A stretch of DNA of 64,000 nt from Azospirillum sp. 51_20 (GCA_001917175.1 MNTV01000022.1:1-64000); one strand, 5' to 3'; positions 44,703 to 53,289 are shown, numbered from the stretch's first letter. Numbers and translations are program-made. The notes: generated by a model from the sequence alone, not told the origin.

Positions 44703-45679
44703 CAGTTTTTCCTCACAACTTTCAGCAGCGGCAGGAAACCGAACAGCCGCAGGCGAAAACGGGTCGGCGTTATACGAATGCCGATCATGCCCAAAACGGA
44801 AATTTTCGTTTTTGTCCGCGAACGGCGGATTCCGGCCAGCGGCAGCCCGAACAGACAAAAAGCCTTTTCTTCGGCCGGCGGCGGCAGTTTCGGCTTCAGG
44901 CTTGCGCGCAGACGGGCAAAAGCGTCCTTGTTCCACCATGAGCTTTGGTTCCAATGAACGGCAACGGTGTTTTCGGTAAGCGCCTTTTCGCGGAAAGTAT
45001 ACCAGCAGGGGCAGAAATATTCGCCCGGATAAACACTGACCCGCTTTTCTTCGTTCCGCCAGCGGCGCTGTCCGCGGTAAAGCTCGTAATCGTCGCAGCG
45101 GCGGCTGCCGAAATAAAACGTTTCCGCCCGTCGCGTTTCTTCCGGCGACGAATAGTCAATGCGGGAAAAACCGCAGAATTTTCGCATTGCCGCTTTCATC
45201 ACCGTCGGCACGATCGGATTCTGCCAGTTGAAGATATGGTTTGAACGGTAGAATTTCATTGTTTCTTCCAGCAGCGGATGTCCGGGCACGCTGCCCATCA
45301 CCGCCGGTTCGGGAATGTTTTCCCCTTCCCGGATGTCGCCTTCGACGCTGACGAAAAAGCCGTCATTCAGAAAAGCGTCAAAATTTTTCAACAACTGGAC
45401 GTCGGTGTCGAGATATATGCCGCCGTACTTATGCAGGGCATACAAACGCACGTAATCGGCGACAAAAGCCCACAGTTTCAATTCGTAAGCCCTGCGGACA
45501 AACAGCGACTGCCGGAGAATTTCGCCGAACTCCGGATGACGGTCGTGCCAGAGCATAAAAGCATAATCGGGACATGCCTTCTTCCACGAACACACGCACA
45601 TTCGCACCTGCGAGTTCGGCCCCTTTTTCCACAAATCGACATTGTCGTAAAAATAATGAATAATTTTAGGTATTTGCAT
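44702..45679 (-). CDS. DXD-type glycosyltransferase (GT32-like)
   Basis: 325 residues from the ATG at 45679, giving the typical start MQIPKIIHYFYD; an in-frame ATG at 45709 adds ten residues. FVADYVRLYALHKYGGIYLD and TDVQLLKNF form the sugar-nucleotide and DxD metal site of the Gly_transf_sug family. The C-terminal tail (LFGLPLAGIRRSRTKTK, RLRLFGFLPLLKVVRK) is a repeated short basic motif like that of the downstream transferase, a feature of membrane-associated glycan enzymes. The shared inverted repeat at 45714-45794 lies just upstream. Confidence 0.87.
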   Translation of the reverse strand: MQIPKIIHYFYDNVDLWKKGPNSQVRMCVCSWKKACPDYAFMLWHDRHPEFGEILRQSLFVRRAYELKLWAFVADYVRLYALHKYGGIYLDTDVQLLKNFDAFLNDGFFVSVEGDIREGENIPEPAVMGSVPGHPLLEETMKFYRSNHIFNWQNPIVPTVMKAAMRKFCGFSRIDYSSPEETRRAETFYFGSRRCDDYELYRGQRRWRNEEKRVSVYPGEYFCPCWYTFREKALTENTVAVHWNQSSWWNKDAFARLRASLKPKLPPPAEEKAFCLFGLPLAGIRRSRTKTKISVLGMIGIRITPTRFRLRLFGFLPLLKVVRKN

Positions 45680-45713
45680 CGGATTTTCCGCTCCCAAACG
45701 GTGATGCAAAATA

Positions 45714-45807
45714 ACGTACGATAAAAAGCTACAGGCAAAAGGTTGGATTTGCGGGGCAGAAAAAGGTTGATTTTTGCCGCTTTTTATCGTACGTATTTTC
45801 GCCCCGC
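45714..45807. promoter_or_regulatory. Interleaved inverted repeats upstream of glycosyltransferases
   Basis: ACGTACGATAAAAAGC (45714-45729) has its exact complement at 45779-45794; GCGGGGC (45751-45757) has its complement at 45801-45807, so the two pairs interleave as in a pseudoknot. GCTACAGGCAAA (45728-45739) and TACGATAAA are shared with 2707-2803. Confidence 0.5.
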
Positions 45808-45817
45808 ACGGCCCTTT

Positions 45818-46540
45818 TCAGCAGACCCGGGCGACCGTCAGCGCGTCGACCGAACGGACGCCGGCCTTTTTCAGCGCGGCGGCGCATTCCTTTAAGGTGG
45901 AACCGGTGGTCAGAACGTCGTCGATCAGCACCACTCTTTTGCCGGCAAGCTTTTCGGGATGCGGAACGGAAAAGGCGTTTTTCACGTTTCTGACCCGCTC
46001 AAAACCGGAAAACTCCACCTGCGGGCGGGTTTTCCTGTGACGGACAAGAGAAAAGCAGTCGACCGGCAGCCCGGTATAGCGGCCGAGTTCGCGGGCCAGA
46101 AGCGCCGCCTGATTGTAGCGTCTTTTGACCAGCCGGGTATAATGAAGCGGCACCGGCACGATGACGTCGACCCCGGCTTTGAAAATATCCTCGCCCGCCA
46201 CTTTCAGCATGGCCGCCAAAAGCCGCGCATTTTCGGTCCGGTCCATAAATTTGAAAGCCAGAATCAGATTCTTGGAAGCCTCGTCATAACAGAGGGCCGA
46301 ACGGCTCAGACGGAAAGGGAAACGTTTTTTGCGCAGACAGGACGCGCACAGCATTTTGCCCCGCGCTTCCTTTTCGCTCAGCGGATGACCGCATTTTCTG
46401 CAATAGGGCGGAAAAATAAAATTGAGTTCGTTTAAGCATTTTTCGCACAGTTCTCCCTCAATTGTCAGAATCTGTCCGCATTTGCGGCAGCGACGGGGCA
46501 GTATGCTGTCGAGCAGCAGGCGAAAAAGCTTTCCGATCAT
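45818..46540 (-). CDS. ComF-family phosphoribosyltransferase-like protein
   Basis: 240 residues. N-terminal zinc-binding part with four C-x2-C pairs (CRKCG, CEKC, CRKCG, CASC), then a type I PRTase fold with the PRPP loop VVLIDDVLTTGSTLKEC. ComF proteins act in DNA uptake and single-strand DNA handling in competent bacteria, but many non-competent species have them. Lies upstream of the two glycosyltransferases and just downstream of the sucD-like gene, three bases apart. Confidence 0.88.
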   Translation of the reverse strand: MIGKLFRLLLDSILPRRCRKCGQILTIEGELCEKCLNELNFIFPPYCRKCGHPLSEKEARGKMLCASCLRKKRFPFRLSRSALCYDEASKNLILAFKFMDRTENARLLAAMLKVAGEDIFKAGVDVIVPVPLHYTRLVKRRYNQAALLARELGRYTGLPVDCFSLVRHRKTRPQVEFSGFERVRNVKNAFSVPHPEKLAGKRVVLIDDVLTTGSTLKECAAALKKAGVRSVDALTVARVC

Positions 46541-46543
46541 GGT

Positions 46544-47416
46544 CTAAAGCCGCAGTTTTTGCAATTCCCCGTGCACGTCGCTGATTTGTTCGACCACGGT
46601 GATGCCGGCGTCCGCCAGCGCCTTTTTCTTGTCTTCGGCGGTGATTTTGCCGCGGGTGATAATGTCGCCGGCATAGCCGACGGTGGCGCTGAAAGCCTGC
46701 GAATTGCCGGCGACAAAGCCGATCACCGGCTTTTTGACGGCGCACGAACGGTACCAGTCGGCGCCGAGTTCCTCAAAAGTGCCGCCGAGCTGGCCGATCA
46801 TAACAATTGCTTTGGTCGCCTCGTCGGCCATAAATTCCCGCAAGACGTCGACGAAATTCATACCGATCACAGTATCGTCGCCGAGACCGACGACGGTCGA
46901 TTGGCCGAAACCGGCCCGTCTGGTTTCCAGCACCGCTTCATACGTGAGGGTGGAAGAGCGGGAAACAATGCCGATCTGCCCCGGGGTATGAATGTTTTCC
47001 GGAAAAATGCCGAGCCGGGCTTCGCCGGGCGTGATCAGACCCGGCGTGTTGGGGCCGATCAGCCGGGTGCGGCTGTTTTTTAAGATATTGCGCACTTCGA
47101 GCATGTCGCGGACGGGAACGTTGTCGGAAATGCAGACCGCCAGGTCCAACCCGGCTTCCGCCGCTTCGGCAACTGCCGATTTCACCATCCGGGCGGGCAC
47201 AAACATCAACGAAGCGGTGGCGCCGGTTTCGGCCGCGGCTTCCTTCACCGTGTCAAAAACCGGCAGACCGAGGTGAACGGTGCCGCCTTTACCGGGAGTG
47301 ACGCCGGCAACAATGTCGGTGCCGTAATCCAGCGACCGTTTGGTATGAAACGAAGCCTGGGTTCCGGTCATCCCCTGAACCAGCACTTTGGTATTGCGTC
47401 CGGCCAATATCGACAT
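46544..47416 (-). CDS. SucD-like succinyl-CoA ligase alpha subunit homologue, catalytic His missing
   Basis: 290 residues, normal SucD length. The CoA-binding domain (VLVQGMTGTQASFHTKRSLDYGT) and GIVSRSSTLTYEAVLETRRAG are present. However, the site that carries the phosphohistidine in all active enzymes (GHAGAI in E. coli) reads VGYAGD with Tyr248 (codon TAT at the corresponding position), and the glutamate that contacts it (MIGEIGG) reads MIGQLGG. GGDPI is GDDTV. So a phosphohistidine step is not possible by the known mechanism. It starts at the sucC-like stop (TAATG). Possibly a neofunctionalised acyl-CoA ligase/thioesterase subunit or a structural relic. Confidence 0.85.
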   Translation of the reverse strand: MSILAGRNTKVLVQGMTGTQASFHTKRSLDYGTDIVAGVTPGKGGTVHLGLPVFDTVKEAAAETGATASLMFVPARMVKSAVAEAAEAGLDLAVCISDNVPVRDMLEVRNILKNSRTRLIGPNTPGLITPGEARLGIFPENIHTPGQIGIVSRSSTLTYEAVLETRRAGFGQSTVVGLGDDTVIGMNFVDVLREFMADEATKAIVMIGQLGGTFEELGADWYRSCAVKKPVIGFVAGNSQAFSATVGYAGDIITRGKITAEDKKKALADAGITVVEQISDVHGELQKLRL

Positions 47417-48618
47417 TATTCCCCCTCCCGCACCAATCGCAAGATTTCGTCTGCCGCGTCTTCCATGTTGCGAACCAGCGTCAGCGGCAGCCCTGCCCGC
47501 TTGAGCACGTTTTCCGCCTCGTCGCGGTTGGTGCCTTCAAAACGCACCACCAGCGGAATGTTCATTCCCACTTCCGCCGCCGCGTCGATAATGCCGTCGG
47601 CAATCAGGTCGCAGCGGACAAAGCCGCCCAGAATGTTGATGACAATACCCTCCACCCGCGGGTTGGTGGCAATGATCTTGATGCCGGCGGCGATTTTGTC
47701 GCGGTCGACGCCGCCCTTGACGTTGAGCCAGCAGGCAACCTCGCTGCCGCGCCTTTTCAGCAGTTCGGCCATTGCCATCGCCAGCCCTTCGCCGTTGACA
47801 ATGCAGCCGATGCTGCCGTTAAACTCATGATAGGTGAACCCGTATTTGCCGGCCTTCAGCTCGCGCGCGCCGGTTTCGTAATCGTCTTTCAAACGGCTGT
47901 TTTCCGGGTGGCGGAAAAGCGCTTTGTCGTCAAGCGTGATTTTGGCGTCGAGCGCCACGATGTCGCCGTTTTTCATCACTCCGGCCGGGTTGATCTCGAT
48001 CATCAGCGCGTCGTTGGCAATAAAGGTTTTGAAAAGCCCGCGCAAAAAAAGGTAAAAACTGTCATAGCTGCGGGGCTGGAGTTTCAAAAACTCGGCCGCC
48101 CGGCCGGTTTGGGCATGGGTGGGACCGGTAACCAGATTGATCGGCAGCCGCAGAATGCGGCCGGGGTCGGATTCCGCAATCACGTTGATGTCGTTGTCCT
48201 TGGTGTTGGCCAGAAGCAGGGTAACGGAAGCCTGGGCACGGTCGATCGCCATGCCGGCATAGAACGTAAAGCCGACCCGGGTATAAGCTTCAACATACAG
48301 GCGGCTGACCAGTTTTCCCCGCGGCCCGGTCTGTTTGGTGACAAGCGTCGAACCGAGCATGGCATCCGCCTCCGCCCACAAATCGCGCAGGCGTTCCACC
48401 TGCCGGATGCCGCCGCGGGAACCGGCTTTTTCCTCCAAAAAATGTCCGGCGGCGCGGGCGCCCGACTGGATCTGCGCCTTGAGCATCCACGGCCCTTTGT
48501 CCGTCACTTCCTTGGCCGCCCGGCGGGCTTCGTCGGCGGTATAGGCAATCCGCCCCTTGGGAATTTTAATGCCGTTGCGGCTCAGCATCCGCTTGGCCTG
48601 ATATTCGTGAATATTCAT
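47416..48618 (-). CDS. SucC-like succinyl-CoA ligase beta subunit homologue, divergent ATP-grasp
   Basis: 400 residues from the ATG at 48618 (AAAGGG upstream). MNIHEYQAKRMLSRNGI and the C-terminal NILGGFVRCDLIADGIIDA, VVRFEGTNRDEA are typical SucC. The nucleotide-binding loop, GGRGKAGGVK in normal SucC, reads SGARAAGHFLEEK, and LDVGGGA is LNVKGGV; LIEINP is kept. Together with the altered alpha subunit this marks a divergent paralogue pair rather than the standard tricarboxylic-acid-cycle enzyme. Follows sufE by 22 bases. Confidence 0.85.
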   Translation of the reverse strand: MNIHEYQAKRMLSRNGIKIPKGRIAYTADEARRAAKEVTDKGPWMLKAQIQSGARAAGHFLEEKAGSRGGIRQVERLRDLWAEADAMLGSTLVTKQTGPRGKLVSRLYVEAYTRVGFTFYAGMAIDRAQASVTLLLANTKDNDINVIAESDPGRILRLPINLVTGPTHAQTGRAAEFLKLQPRSYDSFYLFLRGLFKTFIANDALMIEINPAGVMKNGDIVALDAKITLDDKALFRHPENSRLKDDYETGARELKAGKYGFTYHEFNGSIGCIVNGEGLAMAMAELLKRRGSEVACWLNVKGGVDRDKIAAGIKIIATNPRVEGIVINILGGFVRCDLIADGIIDAAAEVGMNIPLVVRFEGTNRDEAENVLKRAGLPLTLVRNMEDAADEILRLVREGE

Positions 48619-48640
48619 CGGCAGCCCTTTGCTTGCGTAG

Positions 48641-49051
48641 TTATCCTTCTGACGCGTAAAACCTGATTTTTTCCACCATCGCGCCAAGCCCGTTGCGGCG
48701 GCTCGGCGACAGATGGTCCGCCAGCCCCAGGCGGGCAAAAACCGCCGCCACGTCAAGCGACAGAATCTCTTCCCGGGTTTTGCCGTCAAAAACCGTCAGC
48801 ACCACCGCGATCAGCCCGCGCACGATGGCGGCGTCGCTGTCGCCGGCAAAATGCAGGCGGACATTGTTTCCTTCCCGCACAAAAGACGGCACCAGCCACA
48901 CCTGCGACTGGCAGCCGCTGACCTTCCATTCGTCGGTGCGGCATTCTTCGGCAAAAGGCGGCAGCTTTTCGCCGAGGTCGATCAGGTAACGGTATTTGTC
49001 TTCCCAGTCGTCCAGCAGTTCAAAATTTTCGCTTAACTCGTCAATATCCAT
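48641..49051 (-). CDS. sufE: Cysteine desulfuration protein SufE
   Basis: 136 residues. The sulfur-accepting Cys is in KVSGCQSQVWLVP; LDDWEDKYRYLIDLGEKLPP and LSPSRRNGLGAMVEKIR are conserved SufE ends. It takes persulfide sulfur from SufS and hands it to SufBCD. It is separated from the main suf operon (53.3-60.7 kb) by about 4 kb and is co-directional with the sucC-like/sucD-like pair. Confidence 0.94.
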   Translation of the reverse strand: MDIDELSENFELLDDWEDKYRYLIDLGEKLPPFAEECRTDEWKVSGCQSQVWLVPSFVREGNNVRLHFAGDSDAAIVRGLIAVVLTVFDGKTREEILSLDVAAVFARLGLADHLSPSRRNGLGAMVEKIRFYASEG

Positions 49052-49189
49052 GGTTGTCCTCTTTATATTTTCTGTTTTGTAACATCAAATGCGGCAAAGG
49101 TCTATCCTTTTTTATTTAGCATTTGACTTGCGGGGATAATCATATATAATTTCAGCCAGTTTTTAACCCCTTAAATTTGAAGGTTTTCC

Positions 49190-49921
49190 ATGAAAGTTTC
49201 AATCCGCAATCTGGAGAAGCGACTGAGCATGATCCTGCCGCTGGCAGAAGCCTATCAGCGTTCCTACAACAAGCTTTCCGCCGACTACAAGTCGGAATCG
49301 GAAATGGCGCTTTACACCAAAGGCTATTTTATCAAAAAACTGTGGAAAATGGCGGAAGACGACCAATCGACGGTGGCGGTTCTGCACTTAAACGACGTGC
49401 CGCGCGGTTTTATCCGCTATTCGGCGATTCCCGAGTATTACACGCAGCCGGAAAACGGCCGGGCGCAGGACGTGGAAAAAGGCTATCTCGACGGTTTTGA
49501 ATACGCCTGGTGCCGCAAGGTCAACTTTGAGCGCGAAGTGGCGCTTGACGACAAGACGCTGATCGTCAACCAGATTTACCTCGACCCGCAGATCCAGCAC
49601 CACGGGCTCGGCACCCTGCTCTTTCAGCAGACGGTTCCGGAGCTGAAAAAACAGGGCTTCGAGAGCCTGATTATCGAATACAACGCCAACAACACCAACG
49701 CCAAGGACTTTTACCAAAAGCTCGGGTTCGTGCCGTTTGCCCGAACCAAAGACTTTGACCACATCTTAAAGGAAGACGGACGGACGGTGTTTTGCATCAG
49801 CGACGTGCGCATTGCCCACACCACCATCGACAACGCGCTTGAGCACCTGCGCCGCCGTCAGAAGATGAAACAGACTCTCATTACCGTCATCGACCAGAGA
49901 AAACATGGAAGAGCTTATTGA
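49190..49921 (+). CDS. GNAT-family N-acetyltransferase
   Basis: 243 residues. The acetyl-CoA binding motif A is IYLDPQIQHHGLGTLLFQQT, followed by ESLIIEYNANNTNAKDFYQK and LGFVPFART. The N-terminal 60 residues are helical (RNLEKRLSMILPLAEAYQRS). GAAGG precedes the ATG. The stop overlaps the start of the M20 peptidase by 17 bases, suggesting the pair works on related amino-acyl or peptide substrates, though this is inference. Confidence 0.8.
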   Translation: MKVSIRNLEKRLSMILPLAEAYQRSYNKLSADYKSESEMALYTKGYFIKKLWKMAEDDQSTVAVLHLNDVPRGFIRYSAIPEYYTQPENGRAQDVEKGYLDGFEYAWCRKVNFEREVALDDKTLIVNQIYLDPQIQHHGLGTLLFQQTVPELKKQGFESLIIEYNANNTNAKDFYQKLGFVPFARTKDFDHILKEDGRTVFCISDVRIAHTTIDNALEHLRRRQKMKQTLITVIDQRKHGRAY

Positions 49922-51005
49922 AAACATTTTAAAACTGGTGCAAATCCCGAGCGTTTCCGGCCGCGGGGAAGAAATCGAACGGGTTGTCGCGCTGGTTAAA
50001 AACGATCTGGCACCGAAAGGCGCAATAATCCGAGAATTCCGCTTTGCCGGTGCCGATCCGGTTCTGCTTCTGGCCAACTGCCGGGGAGACGATTTCGACA
50101 TTCTGACCGTCGGCCATCTCGACGTGGTGCCGGCCAAAGACGAACTGTTTGCTCCGCGAATCGAAAACGGACGGATTTATGCCCGCGGCGCTCTCGACAT
50201 GAAATCACCGGTAGCCGTTAACCTGGCCGCACTGGCTTATGCCATGAACAAACCCGTCCGTTTCGGGGTGCTGCTTACCACCGACGAAGAAACCACCAGC
50301 AACGGCATCAAGGCACTGGTGAAAAACGAAAACATAACTCCGCGAATCGTGCTCGACACCGACGCCGGCGACCTGTTCACCCTGTGCGACAAGGCCAAGC
50401 ACCCGGTCAGCGTCCGCATTGCCGCCGCCGGCGAAAGCGCCCATAGTTCGCGGCCGTGGGAAGGCGTCAACGCCGTCAGACATCTGGCGGACTGTCTGAG
50501 CGAACTGGCGGCGGATTTCGGCGATTACGAAAAAGGCGGCCGCCAGCCGGAAAACATCTGGCAGGACACGATGGTGGTAACCGCCTTTAATTCGCCGACC
50601 ACTTACAACGTGGTGCCGGCCGAAGCGGAAGCACGGGTCAACTTCCGCCTGACGGAAAAAATTTCGCTGCCGGCGCTTGAAGCAAAACTGGACACTGCCT
50701 GCAAGCGGCACGGCTGCACCTATGAAATTCTGCTGCAAAGCCGCGGGGTTTACATGGACGCTTCAATGCCGGAAATTGCCGCCTACCGCAAAATTGCCGA
50801 AGAAACCGTCGGCCGGCCGCTGAAAATCTCGCAAATGTGCGGCGGCACCGACGCCCGCATGTTTGCCGACCGTTCGGTCATCGTCATGCACAGCGTAAAC
50901 GGCGAAAACGCTCACGGCGACGGCGAATACGTCGAAATCGAATCGGTAAAAAAACTGCTTGAAATCGAAAAGAAGTTCATTGACGCCTGCATTGCCGGAA
51001 TATAA
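49905..51005 (+). CDS. M20-family metallopeptidase
   Basis: 366 residues. Di-zinc site motifs: VGHLDVVPAKDE (first His and Asp), GRIYARGALDMKSPVA (bridging Asp), TTDEETTSNG (catalytic Glu pair), and the final ligand in ENAHGDGEYVEIESV. The lid domain lies between about 165 and 285. Resembles the ArgE/DapE/carboxypeptidase group, hydrolysing an N-acyl amino acid or dipeptide; exact substrate not decidable. Coupled to the GNAT gene. Confidence 0.88.
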   Translation: MEELIENILKLVQIPSVSGRGEEIERVVALVKNDLAPKGAIIREFRFAGADPVLLLANCRGDDFDILTVGHLDVVPAKDELFAPRIENGRIYARGALDMKSPVAVNLAALAYAMNKPVRFGVLLTTDEETTSNGIKALVKNENITPRIVLDTDAGDLFTLCDKAKHPVSVRIAAAGESAHSSRPWEGVNAVRHLADCLSELAADFGDYEKGGRQPENIWQDTMVVTAFNSPTTYNVVPAEAEARVNFRLTEKISLPALEAKLDTACKRHGCTYEILLQSRGVYMDASMPEIAAYRKIAEETVGRPLKISQMCGGTDARMFADRSVIVMHSVNGENAHGDGEYVEIESVKKLLEIEKKFIDACIAGI

Positions 51006-51007
51006 AA

Positions 51008-51033
51008 AAACGCCGCGCAAAAATGCGGCGTTT
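51008..51033 (+). terminator. Terminator of the GNAT/peptidase pair
   Basis: AAACGCCGC (51008-51016) with GCGGCGTTT (51025-51033), 9 bp, followed by CTTT. Confidence 0.85.
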
Positions 51034-51045
51034 CTTTAAAAACAA

Positions 51046-51076
51046 AAAAGCCGGATCGTCAAAACGACCGGCTTTT
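51046..51076. terminator. Second terminator hairpin, toward the antiporter gene
   Basis: AAAAGCCGG (51046-51054) pairs with CCGGCTTTT (51068-51076), extended by a TCGT/ACGA pairing with a bulge. It follows the antiporter stop on the minus strand. Confidence 0.8.
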
Positions 51077-51090
51077 CCTTACGACATGCA

Positions 51091-52038
51091 CTAAAAGAGG
51101 CCGCGGGCAATCAGAACCTGCGACGTCAGATAAGCAAGATAACAGATGACAAACAGCGCCCCGTAAATCCTGCCGATATAAGCGCGGCGCCAGACCGGCA
51201 GCAGCAGAAGAAGCGTTGCCGCCAGCATCACCCACATGTCATAGCGGACAAACTGGGCAGGAACTTCGACGTCGGTAACCGCCGCGGCGGCTCCCATGAT
51301 AAACACGATGTTCCAAATGTTGGAACCAAGCACGTTGCCGACGGCCAGGTCGCTCTGCTTGCGCCAGGCGGCCACGCAGGAAGTGGCAAGTTCGGGCAGC
51401 GAAGTGCCGACGGCAATAACCGTCAGGCCGATAATTTCCTCCGATACCCCCAGAGCCTTGGCAATGCCGACCGCGCCGTCAACCAGCAGATCCGCACCGT
51501 AAACAATGGCGGCCAGACCGAGAACGGCGGCGACAATGACAAACGGCCAGCTCTTATGATCCCAGGCGCTCACATATTCCCCGCCGGCCTTGTTTTTGGC
51601 GCTCAGGTAATTGAGAACGATAAACGCGGCCAGCATCAGCAGCATCACGATCCCCATCCAGAAAACGAAAACGCCGGTTAAGGCAAAGCAAACGAAGACC
51701 AGCGTCACCAGCAGCAAAAATCCGTAATCGCGGAAAAAAGCCCGGCGGTTGACATAGATCGGAAAAATCAGCGCCGAACTGCCGAGAATCAGCAAAATGT
51801 TGGCGGTGTTGGAACCGACCACGTTGCCCAGCACCAGACCTTCCGCGCCCTCAAGAGCCGAAGTGAGGCTGACGACGAATTCCGGAGCGGAGGTGCCGAA
51901 AGCGACAACCGTCAGACCGACGATCAGCGGCGGAATTTTCAGTTTGTTGGCCATCGCCACCGAACTTTTGACAATAAAATCCGCACCCGCAATCAACAGG
52001 ACAAAACCCGCCAGAATCAATAAAAACAATGTCACCAT
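51091..52038 (-). CDS. CaxA/YrbG-type calcium/sodium antiporter
   Basis: 315 residues, about ten membrane helices in two inverted halves, each with the alpha-repeat: FGTSAPEFVVSLTSALEG + LGNVVGSNTANILLI, and VGTSLPELATSCVAAWRK + VGNVLGSNIWNIVFI. These hold the ion-binding glutamates of the Na+/Ca2+ exchanger superfamily. Probably extrudes Ca2+ or exchanges Na+/Ca2+ at the inner membrane. Confidence 0.92.
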   Translation of the reverse strand: MVTLFLLILAGFVLLIAGADFIVKSSVAMANKLKIPPLIVGLTVVAFGTSAPEFVVSLTSALEGAEGLVLGNVVGSNTANILLILGSSALIFPIYVNRRAFFRDYGFLLLVTLVFVCFALTGVFVFWMGIVMLLMLAAFIVLNYLSAKNKAGGEYVSAWDHKSWPFVIVAAVLGLAAIVYGADLLVDGAVGIAKALGVSEEIIGLTVIAVGTSLPELATSCVAAWRKQSDLAVGNVLGSNIWNIVFIMGAAAAVTDVEVPAQFVRYDMWVMLAATLLLLLPVWRRAYIGRIYGALFVICYLAYLTSQVLIARGLF

Positions 52039-52131
52039 AATGTTATTTTTTTAGGTTTTACTTAAAAATAATTATCTCAAAAATTTTTTAAACGGCGTTA
52101 TTTTAGCGATTTTAGACAAAATTGGCAAGCG

Positions 52132-52399
52132 TTTCCGTTCGTTTGGCCGAAAAAAAATTTGCTTTACTTTTTGCGCTTAAATTTTTAACCTGTCCGGAAG
52201 ATATGTTTTCGAACATATTCAGGGTGTCGACCCCCTTTTTAAAAACTGTCGCGGCATGCGACTTAAAAAAGATGCCGGCTTTTTATTTTCGGGCGGATGT
52301 CGGCTGAATAAGGCGCTGCCCAATAAGCCGAGCCGTTTGTAAGTGTATTTCGGTTTCTGAACATCCGCCCGCCCGATTTCCGGCGGGTTTTGTTTTAAC
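52132..52399 (+). ncRNA. Structured RNA element upstream of a lipoprotein gene, copy 1
   Basis: First of two tandem copies (period 274). A conserved promoter-like block (GCTTTACTTTTTGCGCTTAAA, 52161 on) starts it. Hairpins: ATATGTT/AACATAT (52201-52207, 52212-52218) around UUCG; GTCGC/GCGAC near 52249; a long helix CGGGCGGATGT (52290-52300) with ACATCCGCCCG (52361-52371) enclosing CGGCT/AGCCG (52301-52305, 52326-52330), inside which AATAAG stands on both sides of the loop. It ends in a terminator CCCGCC/GGCGGG (52368-52373, 52382-52387) with TTTTGTTTT. The long helix and terminator share four bases. Confidence 0.65.
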
Positions 52400-52405
52400 T
52401 ATATA

Positions 52406-52671
52406 TTTCCGTTCGTCCGGCCCCAAAAATTTTTGCTTTACTTTTTGCGCTTAAACTTTTAATCTGTTTCGCAGATATGCTTTCGGGCATATCCAGGGCG
52501 TCAGAAACCCTTTTATAAAGCTAGTCGTGGCATGCGACTTAAAAGAAATGCCGACTTCTTGTCAGTGGACGGATGTCGGCGAATAAGGCTCTGCCAAATA
52601 AGCCGAGCCGTTTAGCTTTATACGGTTTCTGAACATCCGCCCGCCCGATTTCCGGCGGGTTTTGTTTTAAC
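52406..52671 (+). ncRNA. Structured RNA element upstream of a lipoprotein gene, copy 2
   Basis: Second copy. The UUCG hairpin reads ATATGCT/GGCATAT (52475-52481, 52486-52492): one pair changed T-A to C-G and one to a G-U wobble, keeping the stem. AATAAG recurs at 52582-52587 and 52597-52602. Terminator CCCGCC/GGCGGG at 52640-52645/52654-52659 with TTTTGTTTT. The ribosome site and ATG of the lipoprotein follow 25 bases later in the same orientation. Confidence 0.65.
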
Positions 52672-52695
52672 CACGTTCTCACAAAGGATGTTCTG

Positions 52696-53289
52696 ATGAA
52701 AAAAACTGTTTTATTCGGCGCATTGCTGCTTTCTGCCTGCGGAACCGTTTTTAACGGCACGGAACAAGACATCAGCTTCGATTCAAACCTCAAAGGAGTC
52801 AAAATTTTCGTTGACGGAATGCAGATTTGCAAAACGCCGTGCGTTTATCCGCTGGAAAGAAAATCGGGCAGCGTGGTCGTCGTTGCCAAGAAAAAAGGCT
52901 ATGAGGACAAACAGATCGTGCTGCGTTCCGGCCTGAACAACGCTTCCATCCTCAACCTCACCTTCTGGCCGAGCTGGCTCACCGACGTGGCAACCGGCGG
53001 CATGTGGCAATACAGCCGCGACGGCATATATATCGATATGGAAAAATCCAACCTTGCCGCTGCCGATTGGGAAAAAGCCCGCAGCCAGACCGCCCTCAGA
53101 CGATTTACCCTGTTTAATTTCGAAGAACTGAAGATGGCGGCTTCCGCCGGCAAAACCGACAGCGACGTCTTTCAGGCTCTGGCGCGCCTCAGCGGACAAA
53201 GTCCCGCTCTCCTGACTGAGGCGGTCAACAACGCCGCCACCCCGGTCAGCCTGGTGCAAAATCTGGAAAAATCCGCCGCCGGCAGCTGA
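52696..53289 (+). CDS. Lipoprotein with PEGA-like domain
   Basis: 197 residues. Lipobox LLSAC in MKKTVLFGALLLSACG. Residues about 28-80 (GVKIFVDGMQICKTPCVYPL then VVVVAKKKGYEDKQIVL) fit a PEGA-type beta domain with a likely disulfide. The C-terminal half is helical. AAAGGATG precedes the ATG. The two tandem structured RNA copies with terminators lie directly upstream, so its expression may depend on attenuation or read-through. The stop meets the convergent sufT end with four bases between. Confidence 0.75.
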   Translation: MKKTVLFGALLLSACGTVFNGTEQDISFDSNLKGVKIFVDGMQICKTPCVYPLERKSGSVVVVAKKKGYEDKQIVLRSGLNNASILNLTFWPSWLTDVATGGMWQYSRDGIYIDMEKSNLAAADWEKARSQTALRRFTLFNFEELKMAASAGKTDSDVFQALARLSGQSPALLTEAVNNAATPVSLVQNLEKSAAGS

